Source of the DNA: Pseudomonas taetrolens
Lineage (GTDB): Bacteria > Pseudomonadota > Gammaproteobacteria > Pseudomonadales > Pseudomonadaceae
Reading direction: 5' to 3'
DNA length: 64,000 bases
Assembly: GCF_900475285.1 (NCBI RefSeq)
Contig: NZ_LS483370.1
Coordinates: 4,416,001-4,480,000 of the forward strand
Part shown: in pieces, positions 1 to 8,697 of the stretch
Layout of the letters: every line of letters starts with the position of its first letter
How positions within the stretch are numbered: the stretch's first letter is position 1
Position numbers and translations under genes: made by a program
Notes under the pieces: model-generated
What the model was told of the DNA's origin: nothing
The model's database searches: none
Seen by the model: the letters and a program-made list of their open reading frames with translations, nothing else

Positions 1-209
1 TGATAATCGTCTTGGGGAGAGTAAAACAGATGGTCGGCAAACCAGGCTTCATGGGCGATCCAGCCCAAAACCGCCAACACGGGTGGCAACCACCAGGCCA
101 GCAGCACGCCGCAGGCGATCAGCACGATCAAACCCACCAGCAAGCCCATCCGCTTGTTGCGTCGATGACGCTTGAGTAACTGTTGCTTTCGAGAAAGGGG
201 TTCGCTCAT
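1..209 (-). CDS. Partial membrane-anchored protein, probable PIG-L-type de-N-acetylase (DnpA position)
   Basis: Only the first 69 codons are in the window; the gene runs off the left edge. The start ATG (207-209) opens a basic stretch (SRKQQLLKRHRRNKR) followed by one hydrophobic segment of about 25 residues, so the protein is probably anchored in the inner membrane with the rest in the periplasm. No catalytic motif is visible here. The guess at function comes from position: in P. aeruginosa the gene downstream of mig-14 in the LPS-core region is dnpA (PA5002), a PIG-L family de-N-acetylase linked to antibiotic persistence, which I recall has a similar N-terminus. Lowest-confidence identity in this block. 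Confidence 0.55.
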   Translation of the reverse strand, partial: MSEPLSRKQQLLKRHRRNKRMGLLVGLIVLIACGVLLAWWLPPVLAVLGWIAHEAWFADHLFYSPQDDY

Positions 210-227
210 GGTTTGGCTCTTGTATTT

Positions 228-323
228 AGCCCCTGCAGGAGCGAACTGGCTTGCGATGCAACATGTTCGGCCTGTCTGATTCACCGAAGTGATGCCATCG
301 CGCGCAAGCCCGTGCCTGCAGAA
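228..323. repeat. Degenerate REP doublet
   Basis: Two half-elements face each other: a CCTGCAGGAGCGAA-type arm at the left and a GCGCGCAAGCCCGTGCCTGCAG-type arm at the right, with about 45 bp between. It matches the layout of the better-preserved doublets at 6426, 13511 and 62284 but has more mismatches. It fills most of the gap between the partial membrane protein and mig-14. Confidence 0.6.
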
Positions 324-329
324 GATCAT

Positions 330-1226
330 TCAAACCTTGAAAACAGGCACCGGATTACACCATCGCTCTTTATACTCGCGATCAGCACGACCGAACGAGA
401 AGCGCAGGGGCTTATTGACGCTGCGAGCCTGTTCCCAGGCCGATTGCGTATTGAGAAAACTCAATACACTGCCGGGGCTGAATGCGCGGGTTTCGGGGTC
501 GACACCCCCATTGACGTACTCCACACTGATCCATTCAGGTGACTCAACCCGATACACCAGTTGAATCGCGATGGGCGCATCGTTGAGGAAGATCACCGAG
601 CCTATCAACAGCTCACGCAACAACTCAATCACTTCAGCCATGCGTTCGGCACCGGTGGCCACAAAGCCCCAGCGTCGCAGAAACAAGTCGCAATAAATGC
701 TCGCCAATTCGGCGCTGGAAAACTCCGACACCGGGCGTACAACCCCGCCCGCTTCCTCCAGCAGACGCAGTTCACGGCGCTGGTTATAGCGGAACTTTTT
801 CGAAAGTTCTTCAGGTGTACGGGCCATGGCCAACTGTTCGGCTTGCGGGACCAGCGTGCTGAAGCGGCCTTCATTGAGCGCTGACAGGTAGCGTCCACGA
901 TGGCGCAAAGGCGCTTGGGCATCAACGGCTGCCGGCAGTATGAACTCGGCATTGCCGAGGTCGAACAGGCCTTTTTTACCGTGACGCTTGAGCACGTCCT
1001 TGGACAACGCCAGATCCCGGCCCCAGGTCGGGATCGCCGCTTTTAGCTCACCCCCCTGCTCCCAGGCCAGATAACGCACCGGGATGCCGGCAAGTTGCGC
1101 CAATCGGTCAATAACCATTGGGTGAGTCGCGACACTGCCACCGAAACGCTGCCAGGCGTCAGCGTACGTACACGCATCCACCACGTTCCAGCCGCGCTCG
1201 CGCCAGCCCTGAAATCGATTAAGCAT
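330..1226 (-). CDS. mig-14: Mig-14 family protein (298 aa), antimicrobial peptide resistance
   Basis: Mig-14 proteins are linked to resistance to cationic antimicrobial peptides in Salmonella and Pseudomonas and have a GNAT/FemAB-like acyltransferase fold; the substrate is not established. The full length (298 aa) matches the family. The protein has no signal peptide. A conserved-looking basic block (KKFRYNQRRELRLLEEAGG) lies near the middle. The start ATG overlaps the stop of the upstream glycosyltransferase gene by one base (ATGA), so the two are translationally coupled. The location inside the LPS-core cluster matches P. aeruginosa PA5003 and supports an envelope role. Family assignment is from recalled sequence character and synteny. 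Confidence 0.8.
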   Translation of the reverse strand: MLNRFQGWRERGWNVVDACTYADAWQRFGGSVATHPMVIDRLAQLAGIPVRYLAWEQGGELKAAIPTWGRDLALSKDVLKRHGKKGLFDLGNAEFILPAAVDAQAPLRHRGRYLSALNEGRFSTLVPQAEQLAMARTPEELSKKFRYNQRRELRLLEEAGGVVRPVSEFSSAELASIYCDLFLRRWGFVATGAERMAEVIELLRELLIGSVIFLNDAPIAIQLVYRVESPEWISVEYVNGGVDPETRAFSPGSVLSFLNTQSAWEQARSVNKPLRFSFGRADREYKERWCNPVPVFKV

Positions 1227-2356
1227 CAGGACTCCGCTGTCAGGTCGGTAACTTGTGGCAAATGCCAGAACACATTACGCACAGCCTGGTCCGAGAACCG
1301 CTCATGCAGGCGCGTCAGCATCTGCTCAGCGCACACCTTGCGTTGTTCGTCGTCAAGCCGCGACAGATGCTGTAGACCTTGGGCCAGGTGTTCGGCATCC
1401 CCCAGCGGGAACAGCACGCCCACACCCTCGACCACTTCCTTGGCACCACCGCAGGCCGTCGCCAGCAGCGGAACCCCGGCGGCCATCGCCTCAAGCAGAA
1501 CCATGCCGAAAGGCTCATGATCGGAGCTCAGGGCAAACACATCGAAAGCACGGAAGAAACGACGGGCGTCAGGAACCTGGCCGAGGAAATTCACCTGCGC
1601 GCCAATCCCGAGTTCGTTGGCCAGCTCCTTGAGGTCTTGTTCCAGCCGCCCGGTACCCATGATCGCCAGCTGGCTATCAGCAGGCAAGCCCGGCAAAGCC
1701 TTGGCAAACCCCTGGATCAACGTCGCCTGGTCCTTGTCGGGATGCAGGCGCCCAACATTGCCGACAATAAAGCCATTGACCGACAACCCCAGCGCTTCAC
1801 GCGCCTGAGTGCCCGGCAATTGGCCGGCTTGTACGGCATCGATATCGATGCGGTTGTACAGCGTGCGAATGCGTCCGGTCGGCCACTTGGGCAAGCACTG
1901 GCGCATGTCATCGCGCACCGCGTCCGACACACCGAGCAGACTCAGGCGCTTGCGGAACAGGTTGGCAAACAGTTTGCGGCTACCGCGTTCATAGTCACCA
2001 AACGCGTGATGCACGCCGATCACCGGCAAGCCGGTGGCCAGCAAGGCGATGTAGATCGGCTTGAAGCGGTGGGCAATGCAAAAGCTGAAAGAGCGCGACG
2101 CTGCAATTTTACGCAGCTCACGGATGGCGCCCAGCTTCAGGCCACGAATGGCCTTGGAGCTGAACTCCATGAACAGCACTTCATCGGACGCACAGTTTGC
2201 TGCCACCTCGGGATCTGCCACCCCGGTCAAGAAGACCGTGGTGACGCGATAACCGGTGCCGGCGAACAGGCTGGCGTACTGACGGGCGCAGTCCAGAAAC
2301 GGCCCGTCATAGCCGTGACAGAACTGCAGAACATGGCGCTCAGTCGAGCGATTCAT
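1226..2356 (-). CDS. wapH: LPS core glycosyltransferase, GT4 family (WapH position)
   Basis: A 376-aa GT-B glycosyltransferase. The C-terminal half carries the GT4 donor-binding signature (VGRLHPDKDQ near the middle, then SSDHEPFGMVLLEAMAAGVP with the EX7E pattern). It should transfer a hexose from a nucleotide sugar to the LPS core on the cytoplasmic face of the inner membrane. Position next to mig-14 and the carbamoyltransferase matches P. aeruginosa PA5004 (WapH, an outer-core glucosyltransferase); the exact sugar is inferred. I chose ATG 2356, which overlaps the end of the carbamoyltransferase gene by 17 bp; a TTG eight codons upstream (2380) is possible but would lengthen the overlap. 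Confidence 0.8.
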   Translation of the reverse strand: MNRSTERHVLQFCHGYDGPFLDCARQYASLFAGTGYRVTTVFLTGVADPEVAANCASDEVLFMEFSSKAIRGLKLGAIRELRKIAASRSFSFCIAHRFKPIYIALLATGLPVIGVHHAFGDYERGSRKLFANLFRKRLSLLGVSDAVRDDMRQCLPKWPTGRIRTLYNRIDIDAVQAGQLPGTQAREALGLSVNGFIVGNVGRLHPDKDQATLIQGFAKALPGLPADSQLAIMGTGRLEQDLKELANELGIGAQVNFLGQVPDARRFFRAFDVFALSSDHEPFGMVLLEAMAAGVPLLATACGGAKEVVEGVGVLFPLGDAEHLAQGLQHLSRLDDEQRKVCAEQMLTRLHERFSDQAVRNVFWHLPQVTDLTAES

Positions 2357-4097
2357 AAGTTTCCGCGCCAGCTTTGACAACCAGAATATCTTCCATGATC
2401 AGGTACTGCAGATCGGAGCCGAAGAACATGTTCAGCGCGTCGGTCGGCGAGCACACCATCGGCTCGCCACGGCGGTTGAGCGAGGTGTTCAGTGACACGC
2501 CGTTACCGGTCAGCACTTCAAGGGCTTTCATCATGTCGTAGTAGCGCGGGTTGTATTCGCGCTTGAGTACCTGTGCACGGGAGGTGCCATCTTCATGGAC
2601 AACTTCCGGAACACGGGTTTTCCACTCTTCAGCCACTTCAAAGGTGAAGGTCATGAAGGGTGCCGGGTGATCGACCTTGATCATCTGCGGGCCCACGGTG
2701 TCGAGCATCGACGGGCAGAAAGGCCTCCAGCGCTCGCGGAACTTGATCTGTTCGTTGATACGGTCAGCCACGCCTTCGCTGCTCGGGCAACCGATGATCG
2801 AACGTCCGCCCAAGGCACGCGGACCGAACTCCATGCGGCCCTGGAACCAGGCTACCGGGTTGCCATCGACCATGATCTTGGCAATGCGCTCCGGGGTGTT
2901 TTCGATCTTGCGGCATGCCGGCTTGCCCGGGTGACGGGCACAGGCGGCAATGACGTCTTCGTTGCTGTACGCAGGGCCGAGATAAACGTGCTCCATTTTC
3001 TCGACCGGTACGCCACGGGCGTGGGATACATAAGCGGCGGCACCCACGGCAGTCCCGGCATCGCCGGACGCTGGCTGCACGAACAGCTCCTTGACCTCGG
3101 GGCGGGCAATGATCTTTTGGTTCAGCTTCACGTTCAACGCGCAGCCGCCCGCAAAAGCGATCTTGCCGGTTTCCTTGAGGATGTCGCCCAGATAGTAATC
3201 GATCATTTGCAGCGACAGTTTTTCAAACAGCGCCTGCATGCTCGCCGCGTAGTGGATGTAAGGTTCATCGGCGATATCGCCTTCACGCTTGGGCCCCAGC
3301 CACTCGATCAGTTTTGGCGAAAAGTAGAAACCCTTGCCGTTTTCCTTGTAGCGACGCAGGCCGATGACGTTGGCGTATTCGGTGTTGATCACCAATTCGC
3401 CGTTTTCAAACGAAGCCAGGCGCGAGAAATCATATTTGCTGGCATCGCCGTACGGCGCCATGCCCATGACCTTGAACTCGCCGTCGAGCATCTCGAAACC
3501 GAGGAACTCGGTGATTGCGCCGTACAGACCACCCAGGGAATCCGGATCGAAGAACTCCTTGATCTTGTGGATCTTGCCGTTTTCGCCATAACCAAAGAAG
3601 GTCGTGGCGTACTCGCCCTTGCCGTCGATACCCAGGATCGCGGTTTTCTCTTTGAAACCGGAGCAGTGATAAGCGCTGGAGGCGTGGGCCAAGTGGTGCT
3701 CAACCGGCTCGATCTTGATTTTTTTCGGATCGAAACCCAGTTGCTCAAGGCAGAACACAATCTTGTTGCGATAGCGTTTGTAACGACGATTACCCATCAG
3801 GATCGCATCGAGCGCGCGATCCGGGGCGTACCAATAACGCTTGGCGTAATGCCAGCGCGCCTTGCCGAACAAGCTGATCGGAGCGAAGGGAATCGCCACT
3901 ACGTCAACGTCGGAAGGTTTGATACCGGCTTGTTCAAGACAGAACTTTGCCGACTCGTAAGGCATGCGGTTCTTTGCATGCTTATCGCGGACAAAACGCT
4001 CTTCCTCTGCTGCTGCGACCAGCTTGCCGTCGATATAGAGGGCTGCGGAGGGATCATGGCTAAGGGCGCCGGACAGGCCAAGAATCGTCAATGCCAC
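2340..4097 (-). CDS. NodU/CmcH-family carbamoyltransferase (585 aa) for LPS core
   Basis: Transfers a carbamoyl group from carbamoyl phosphate, with ATP, to a hydroxyl. In Pseudomonas the LPS inner-core heptose II carries a 7-O-carbamoyl group, and the homologue in this place (PA5005) is the obvious candidate enzyme; that role is from family knowledge and position. The protein has the expected two parts: an N-terminal Kae1-like domain (LGLSGALSHDPSAAL at the start, the metal-site segment EHHLAHASSAY near residue 135) and a C-terminal YrdC-like domain with WFQGRMEFGPRALGGRSI. Length is typical. It is the first minus-strand gene after the 219-bp divergent gap with the TonB receptor, so a promoter for the downstream wapH and mig-14 genes probably lies in 4098-4316. 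Confidence 0.9.
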   Translation of the reverse strand: MALTILGLSGALSHDPSAALYIDGKLVAAAEEERFVRDKHAKNRMPYESAKFCLEQAGIKPSDVDVVAIPFAPISLFGKARWHYAKRYWYAPDRALDAILMGNRRYKRYRNKIVFCLEQLGFDPKKIKIEPVEHHLAHASSAYHCSGFKEKTAILGIDGKGEYATTFFGYGENGKIHKIKEFFDPDSLGGLYGAITEFLGFEMLDGEFKVMGMAPYGDASKYDFSRLASFENGELVINTEYANVIGLRRYKENGKGFYFSPKLIEWLGPKREGDIADEPYIHYAASMQALFEKLSLQMIDYYLGDILKETGKIAFAGGCALNVKLNQKIIARPEVKELFVQPASGDAGTAVGAAAYVSHARGVPVEKMEHVYLGPAYSNEDVIAACARHPGKPACRKIENTPERIAKIMVDGNPVAWFQGRMEFGPRALGGRSIIGCPSSEGVADRINEQIKFRERWRPFCPSMLDTVGPQMIKVDHPAPFMTFTFEVAEEWKTRVPEVVHEDGTSRAQVLKREYNPRYYDMMKALEVLTGNGVSLNTSLNRRGEPMVCSPTDALNMFFGSDLQYLIMEDILVVKAGAETYESLD

Positions 4098-4316
4098 TGG
4101 TTTAGCCTCTTTAAAATGCAGGCAGGCGGCGGGCGCCTGAGAAAATGGTGTGCCTCTCGCCGTGCGAGAAACAACTAAAGGGCGGGATTATAGCGTAAAG
4201 AGCAAGGTAATGACTCAGCGCTATTTGCCGCGCCAGCGGCTAAACTCCGCAACCTTTGCTAGCCTGATACCCGGCTGCCCGGCCGGGTCGCGTCACACGG
4301 AACTCCGATACCCTCC

Positions 4317-6401
4317 ATGAAAGTTTTGACCCCTGCACATTTCGTCCTGCTGCTGCCTTGCCTGTCCTTGAGCCCCCTTGCCCTGGGCGACAATGAGCCG
4401 CTGCTGCTCGACCCCAGCGTGATCACCGGTTCGCGCAGCGCCAGCCCAAGTTTTGACCTGCCGTACTCGGTCGACAGTATCAACCAGCAACAAATCAATG
4501 ACGGTCAACTCGGCATCAATGCCTCTGAAGTGCTGTCTCGGGTACCAGGGCTGGTGGTGCAGAACCGCCAAAATTATGCACAAGACCTGCAAATCTCATC
4601 CCGCGGTTTTGGCGCTCGTTCGGCATTCGGCGTCCGTGGCATCAAGCTGATCGCAGACGGCATCCCGGCCAGCACCCCGGACGGCCAGGGTCAGGCGGCA
4701 ACGTTTAACCTCGACACCGCCGAACGCATCGAAGTCCTGCGCGGCCCGGCAGCCACTCTGTACGGCAGCAACGCCGGCGGCGTAATTCAAATGTTTTCCC
4801 GTGATGGCGAAGGTCCGCCGCGCATTGGCGCCGAAACCCTGATCGGCAGCGACGGCATGAGTAAAAACCATCTGACGGCCGAAGGCGCTACCGATGACGT
4901 GGGTTTTGTACTCGACGCCTCGCGCATGGACACCGACGGCTACCGTGAGCACAGCGCCGCGCGCCGCGACCAGACCTTCGCCAAGCTCAATCTCAAGCCA
5001 GATGAAGACAGCAAACTGGCGCTGATCTACAGCAGCCTTGAGCAAAACGGCACGCAGGATCCACTGGGTCAAAGCTGGGACGCCTACAAGGCCGACCCGC
5101 GCTCGGTCACGCCAAACGCCCTGACCTACAACACGCGCAAAAGCATCGACCACCAGCAAGTGGGACTGAACTACGAGCGCTACTTCGGCGACGCAACCTT
5201 GCAAGTCAATGCGTACACCGGGACGCGGAGCGTGATTCAGTATTTGGCGATTCCACCGTTCGCGGCGGGCAATAAACAAGGCGGCGGCGTGGTTCAGTTC
5301 GACCGCAAGTTCCACGGTGGCAGCCTGCGCTGGCTGCAGCCGGTGTACAGCGTTCCGGGCGATCTAACCTTGATCGCAGGCCTGGACTATGACCAGAGTC
5401 AGGACAGCCGCCACGGTTATCAAAACTTCAGCGGCGACCTGCTGGGCGTGAAAGGTGCTCTGGTGCGTGACGAAGTCGACACTGCACGTAGCCTCGACCC
5501 GTATGTGCAAGCTAACTGGGCCATCGACAACTGGACGGTGCAGACCGGCTTGCGCTACAGCACGATGGAAATGGACGTCGATGATCAATTTTTGAGCAAC
5601 GGCGACGACAGCGGCACCAAGCGCTATGAAAAAGCCACGCCATCGATGAGCGTGATGTACGCCTTCACACCAGAACTGCATGGCTATGTCAGTGCCGGCA
5701 AAGGGTTTGAGACGCCGACTCAGGCTGAACTGGCGTACTCACCGAGTGGCCAGGGTTTCAATTTTGGTCTCAAGCCTTCCGAAAGCACTCAATACGAAAT
5801 GGGATTGAAAGCCCAGCTCAACAACACCCGCATCAATGCCGCGATCTTTCAGATCACCACAGAAGACGAACTGGTGGTCTTGAGCAACACCGGGGGGCGC
5901 ACAACCTATCAAAATGCTGGACGCACCCTGCGCCGCGGCTTTGAACTGGGCGTCGAAAGCCAGCTCAGCGAACACTGGACCACGACCCTGGCCTACACTC
6001 GTCTGCAAGCCACTTACGACCGTGACTTTGCCAGCGCCAAGGGCGCCGTGGACAAAGGCAACTACCTGCCGGGCGTGCCGCAAACCACGCTGTTTGCCGA
6101 AGTGAACTGGAAGCCCGCGGATTGGGTCAGCACCGCCATCGAAGGCATGTACCGCAGCAAGGTGTATGTCGAAGACACCAACACCGAAAAACCGGCACCG
6201 GCCTACACCGTCTTCAACTGGCGTGCGAAGTTTGAACAGAAGGTCGAACACTGGACCTTCCACCAGACCCTGCGCCTGGACAACCTGCTGGATCGCCAAT
6301 ACGTGGGGTCGGTGATTGTCGGTGACAGTAACAATCGCTACTACGAGTCGGCACCCGGTCGTTCGTGGTATGCCGGCGCCGGGGCTCAGTACAGCTTTTA
6401 A
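4317..6401 (+). CDS. pqqU: TonB-dependent outer-membrane receptor, YncD/PqqU-like (694 aa)
   Basis: A signal peptide (about 24 residues, ending near ALG-DNEP) is followed by a plug domain and a long beta-barrel ending in an aromatic residue (AQYSF). Segments such as GLVVQNRQNYAQDLQ, RGFGARSAFGVRGIKL, DGIPASTPDGQGQ and the C-terminal DRQYVGSVIVGDSNNRYYE match what I remember of E. coli YncD, renamed PqqU because it imports the cofactor pyrroloquinoline quinone. Generic siderophore receptors do not share these blocks. It stands alone on the plus strand between LPS genes, with no regulator or ABC transporter beside it. It is often annotated simply as a ferric-siderophore receptor; PQQ as ligand is inferred from the resemblance. 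A REP doublet follows the stop codon. Confidence 0.8.
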   Translation: MKVLTPAHFVLLLPCLSLSPLALGDNEPLLLDPSVITGSRSASPSFDLPYSVDSINQQQINDGQLGINASEVLSRVPGLVVQNRQNYAQDLQISSRGFGARSAFGVRGIKLIADGIPASTPDGQGQAATFNLDTAERIEVLRGPAATLYGSNAGGVIQMFSRDGEGPPRIGAETLIGSDGMSKNHLTAEGATDDVGFVLDASRMDTDGYREHSAARRDQTFAKLNLKPDEDSKLALIYSSLEQNGTQDPLGQSWDAYKADPRSVTPNALTYNTRKSIDHQQVGLNYERYFGDATLQVNAYTGTRSVIQYLAIPPFAAGNKQGGGVVQFDRKFHGGSLRWLQPVYSVPGDLTLIAGLDYDQSQDSRHGYQNFSGDLLGVKGALVRDEVDTARSLDPYVQANWAIDNWTVQTGLRYSTMEMDVDDQFLSNGDDSGTKRYEKATPSMSVMYAFTPELHGYVSAGKGFETPTQAELAYSPSGQGFNFGLKPSESTQYEMGLKAQLNNTRINAAIFQITTEDELVVLSNTGGRTTYQNAGRTLRRGFELGVESQLSEHWTTTLAYTRLQATYDRDFASAKGAVDKGNYLPGVPQTTLFAEVNWKPADWVSTAIEGMYRSKVYVEDTNTEKPAPAYTVFNWRAKFEQKVEHWTFHQTLRLDNLLDRQYVGSVIVGDSNNRYYESAPGRSWYAGAGAQYSF

Positions 6402-6425
6402 AACCTGCGTACTGCCCCCCCCAAC

Positions 6426-6515
6426 CTGTCAGAGCGAGCTTGCTCGCGATAGCCTCAATGCGGTTTGGTAACACAACCGCGTCGCCTGCATCGCGAGCAA
6501 GCCCGCTCCTACAAT
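6426..6515. repeat. REP doublet between convergent genes
   Basis: Inverted arms of the Pseudomonas type: AGAGCGAGCTTGCTCGCGAT on the left and ATCGCGAGCAAGCCCGCTCC on the right, separated by about 40 bp. The right arm supplies the TAG stop codon of the minus-strand kinase gene (6509-6511). Such doublets often sit between convergent genes and can act as transcript-end stabilisers. Confidence 0.85.
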
Positions 6516-7945
6516 TTTGGCAATCGCCCATCAATCACTTGATACAGCCCACTGCCCACTGGCCAGTTACGCATGAAGCGCGCCCGGTCCCGGGCATAGG
6601 CCGGAGCAAAGCTGCTCAACGAACGGTGCTGGCACATCGAATCCAGATCGATCAACGCCCAGCGGCCGTCATCCCAGAACACGTTATGCCCCTTGAGATC
6701 GCCGTGGCTGATGCGCTCGCGAATCAAATCGGCAAACAGGACATCCAGCGCCTGCAACTCGGATTCGGGGGCATCGCCGTGCTCGATATAAGGTGCAAAG
6801 CGCTCGATGATATCCGGGCCGGGCAAGTACTCGGTCACCAGATACGCCTTGCAGCGCAGCCACAAAAAGCGGGTTTCCAGCAACGCCAGCGGTTTGGGTG
6901 TGGCAATGCCCAAAAACGCCAGTCGATTGCCCTCGCGCCAGGAATGCCAGGCCCGGCTCGGGCGCCAGAAGCGCTTGAGCCAATGGGCGAAGCCTTTGAT
7001 GTTGTAGCGTTTGACCACCAGCGCGCGACCCGCCACGTCGACTTTACCAACGCTGGCCGCGCCGCCGGTCTTGTACAGGTGACTCTGCTCCAGCAGGTCA
7101 TCGGCCCTGGCCAGCACCGGCAGCATCACCGCTTCTTCTTCGCGACGGATGGCGCGCAAGGCAAAGGCCCCACGCTGCACGCTAAACAGCGTGCACTCGC
7201 GTCCGACCTTGTTCAGAAAATCGTTCAAGCGCCAGGCACGGACTTTTTCGACCTGTTTGAGCAGAGCTTCCAGCGGCAAGGCGTGCTCGCCGTTGCTCAG
7301 CAGGTAATGCACCAGCAGCTCTTCGATAAACGGCTCAAGATTTTTCGGCAACTGGGCGAAAAACACGCCGAGATTTTCCAGCACCTTATTGCGCGACAGC
7401 GGCTTGCCCGGCTGCTCGGCGCAAATCCCCGCACCGTCGATCAAATACAAGCGACCGTTCTGACGCAGCAGGTTGTCCAGGTGCAGGTCTTCTTGCCACA
7501 ACCCCTTGAGGTGCATTTGCCCGATCGCCGACAACGCATCAGCCAAAACTGCCTGCTGCTCGTCTGCCAGCAGAGGCAGGTCCTGCACGGCGCTCCAGGC
7601 CTCGGCCAGGCTCTCGGCCTGCTCCAGAAACTCGAACAGCAGCCAGCCGCCCTCGCCTGCCTGCAAGCCATCGGCCAGCAGTAACGGGGTGGTCAGGCCT
7701 TGCTCGGCCAACAGCCGCACGCCTGCCAGCTCACGCTCAAAATTACGCGCGGCCTTGCTGCCCACCAACAACTTGGCCAGCACCGGACGTCCGCGCCATA
7801 CACCGGCGCCGACATAACGCTGGCCGGGCAACACGCGCAGCAAACTCAACAGTTGCAACTGCGCAGGCCCGGCCGCGTCCGCCAGGGTTATGCTGAGCGG
7901 CAGTTCGGGCGCACGCCCGGCTTTGTGCAATTCGGACAAGCGCAT
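6509..7945 (-). CDS. Two-domain LPS kinase-like protein (PA5006 type, 478 aa)
   Basis: Contains two kinase-like domains in tandem. The C-terminal one has a clear catalytic loop, HGDLKGHN at about residue 414, followed by LIDLDSM (metal-binding Asp). The N-terminal one has a weaker loop (EDLHLDNLL followed by LIDGAGI), so it may be degenerate. Expected role: phosphorylation of LPS core sugars in the cytoplasm, by similarity to neighbouring WaaP/WapP proteins and to the PA5006 position. The start is the ATG at 7945, preceded by AGGAG and overlapping the previous stop by one base; an upstream reading to 7993 would run deep into the neighbour. The exact acceptor is unknown. Confidence 0.75.
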   Translation of the reverse strand: MRLSELHKAGRAPELPLSITLADAAGPAQLQLLSLLRVLPGQRYVGAGVWRGRPVLAKLLVGSKAARNFERELAGVRLLAEQGLTTPLLLADGLQAGEGGWLLFEFLEQAESLAEAWSAVQDLPLLADEQQAVLADALSAIGQMHLKGLWQEDLHLDNLLRQNGRLYLIDGAGICAEQPGKPLSRNKVLENLGVFFAQLPKNLEPFIEELLVHYLLSNGEHALPLEALLKQVEKVRAWRLNDFLNKVGRECTLFSVQRGAFALRAIRREEEAVMLPVLARADDLLEQSHLYKTGGAASVGKVDVAGRALVVKRYNIKGFAHWLKRFWRPSRAWHSWREGNRLAFLGIATPKPLALLETRFLWLRCKAYLVTEYLPGPDIIERFAPYIEHGDAPESELQALDVLFADLIRERISHGDLKGHNVFWDDGRWALIDLDSMCQHRSLSSFAPAYARDRARFMRNWPVGSGLYQVIDGRLPKL

Positions 7946-8697
7946 CAGCGGCTCTCCTTGTGACTGCGACGCAGATTCAGGCGGCGAAACCACGCCTCAA
8001 CCAGGCTACTGTCGAGCGGTTGCTCCAGATACGCGGCAAGCAAGGTGCGCACCTCGGCCTCGGTCCAGACCCGGGCCCGGCGCAACAAGGGCTCGATATC
8101 CTTGACCCGGTCACGCTGACCCAGCAACAAAGGCCGGGTTTTTTCCAGGTCGATCAATTGAGCGCGATAGCCTGAGCCCTCGGGCTGCAAAAAAATGTGC
8201 TTGGGATAGAAACAACCGTGCACCTGGCGTGCGGCATGCAGACGCCGCGCCAGCTGCCCGCAGGCTTGCAAAATCTTCTGCTGCTGCTCGGCTGTCAGCT
8301 GCGGCCATTGCTCCAGCAGCGAATCCAGATCATTCCAGCCGTCCAGCGCACGGGTCATCAGGATCGCCCGGCGCTCACCCGGCGCCTTGCGTTCACCAAA
8401 AAATACCGCGTCCAATGCCGGAATACCCATCTGCTGATAGCGCTGGATATTACGAAACTCACGGGCAAAACTCGGCTCACCCAACGGGCTGTACAGCGTG
8501 CGAGTCAGGTAGTTGTTCTGGCGCTTGAGGTAAAACCCCTGGCCTTCAAGGTCCAGGCGAAACACGCTGCTCCAGCCACCACCGCTGGTGTTGGGCTCGT
8601 CAACCGCCTCAAGCTGCAAGGCCCATAAGGCATCGAAGTCAGCCAGTCCGTTGCGCTCCAGCAACGTCCGGTCGGCGGCCGCCAAAAAATCAGTCAT
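7945..8697 (-). CDS. wapQ: InaA/WapQ-type LPS core kinase-like protein (250 aa)
   Basis: A short protein-kinase-like fold of the lipopolysaccharide kinase (InaA) family. K58 in FYLKRQ fits the ATP-binding lysine. The catalytic-loop region reads HGCFYPKHIF (residues 160-169), where kinases normally have H-x-D with an Asp at the third place; here it is Cys. The later LIDLEK supplies the usual metal-binding Asp. So activity may rely on a variant mechanism or be lost. It lies between wapP and the two-domain kinase in one coupled run, as PA5007 does in P. aeruginosa. Assignment to WapQ is by position and family. Confidence 0.75.
   Translation of the reverse strand: MTDFLAAADRTLLERNGLADFDALWALQLEAVDEPNTSGGGWSSVFRLDLEGQGFYLKRQNNYLTRTLYSPLGEPSFAREFRNIQRYQQMGIPALDAVFFGERKAPGERRAILMTRALDGWNDLDSLLEQWPQLTAEQQQKILQACGQLARRLHAARQVHGCFYPKHIFLQPEGSGYRAQLIDLEKTRPLLLGQRDRVKDIEPLLRRARVWTEAEVRTLLAAYLEQPLDSSLVEAWFRRLNLRRSHKESR

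Noticed and set aside
2595..4178. 527-codon plus-strand frame opposite the carbamoyltransferase
   Set aside because: Shadow of a certain gene; no family features.
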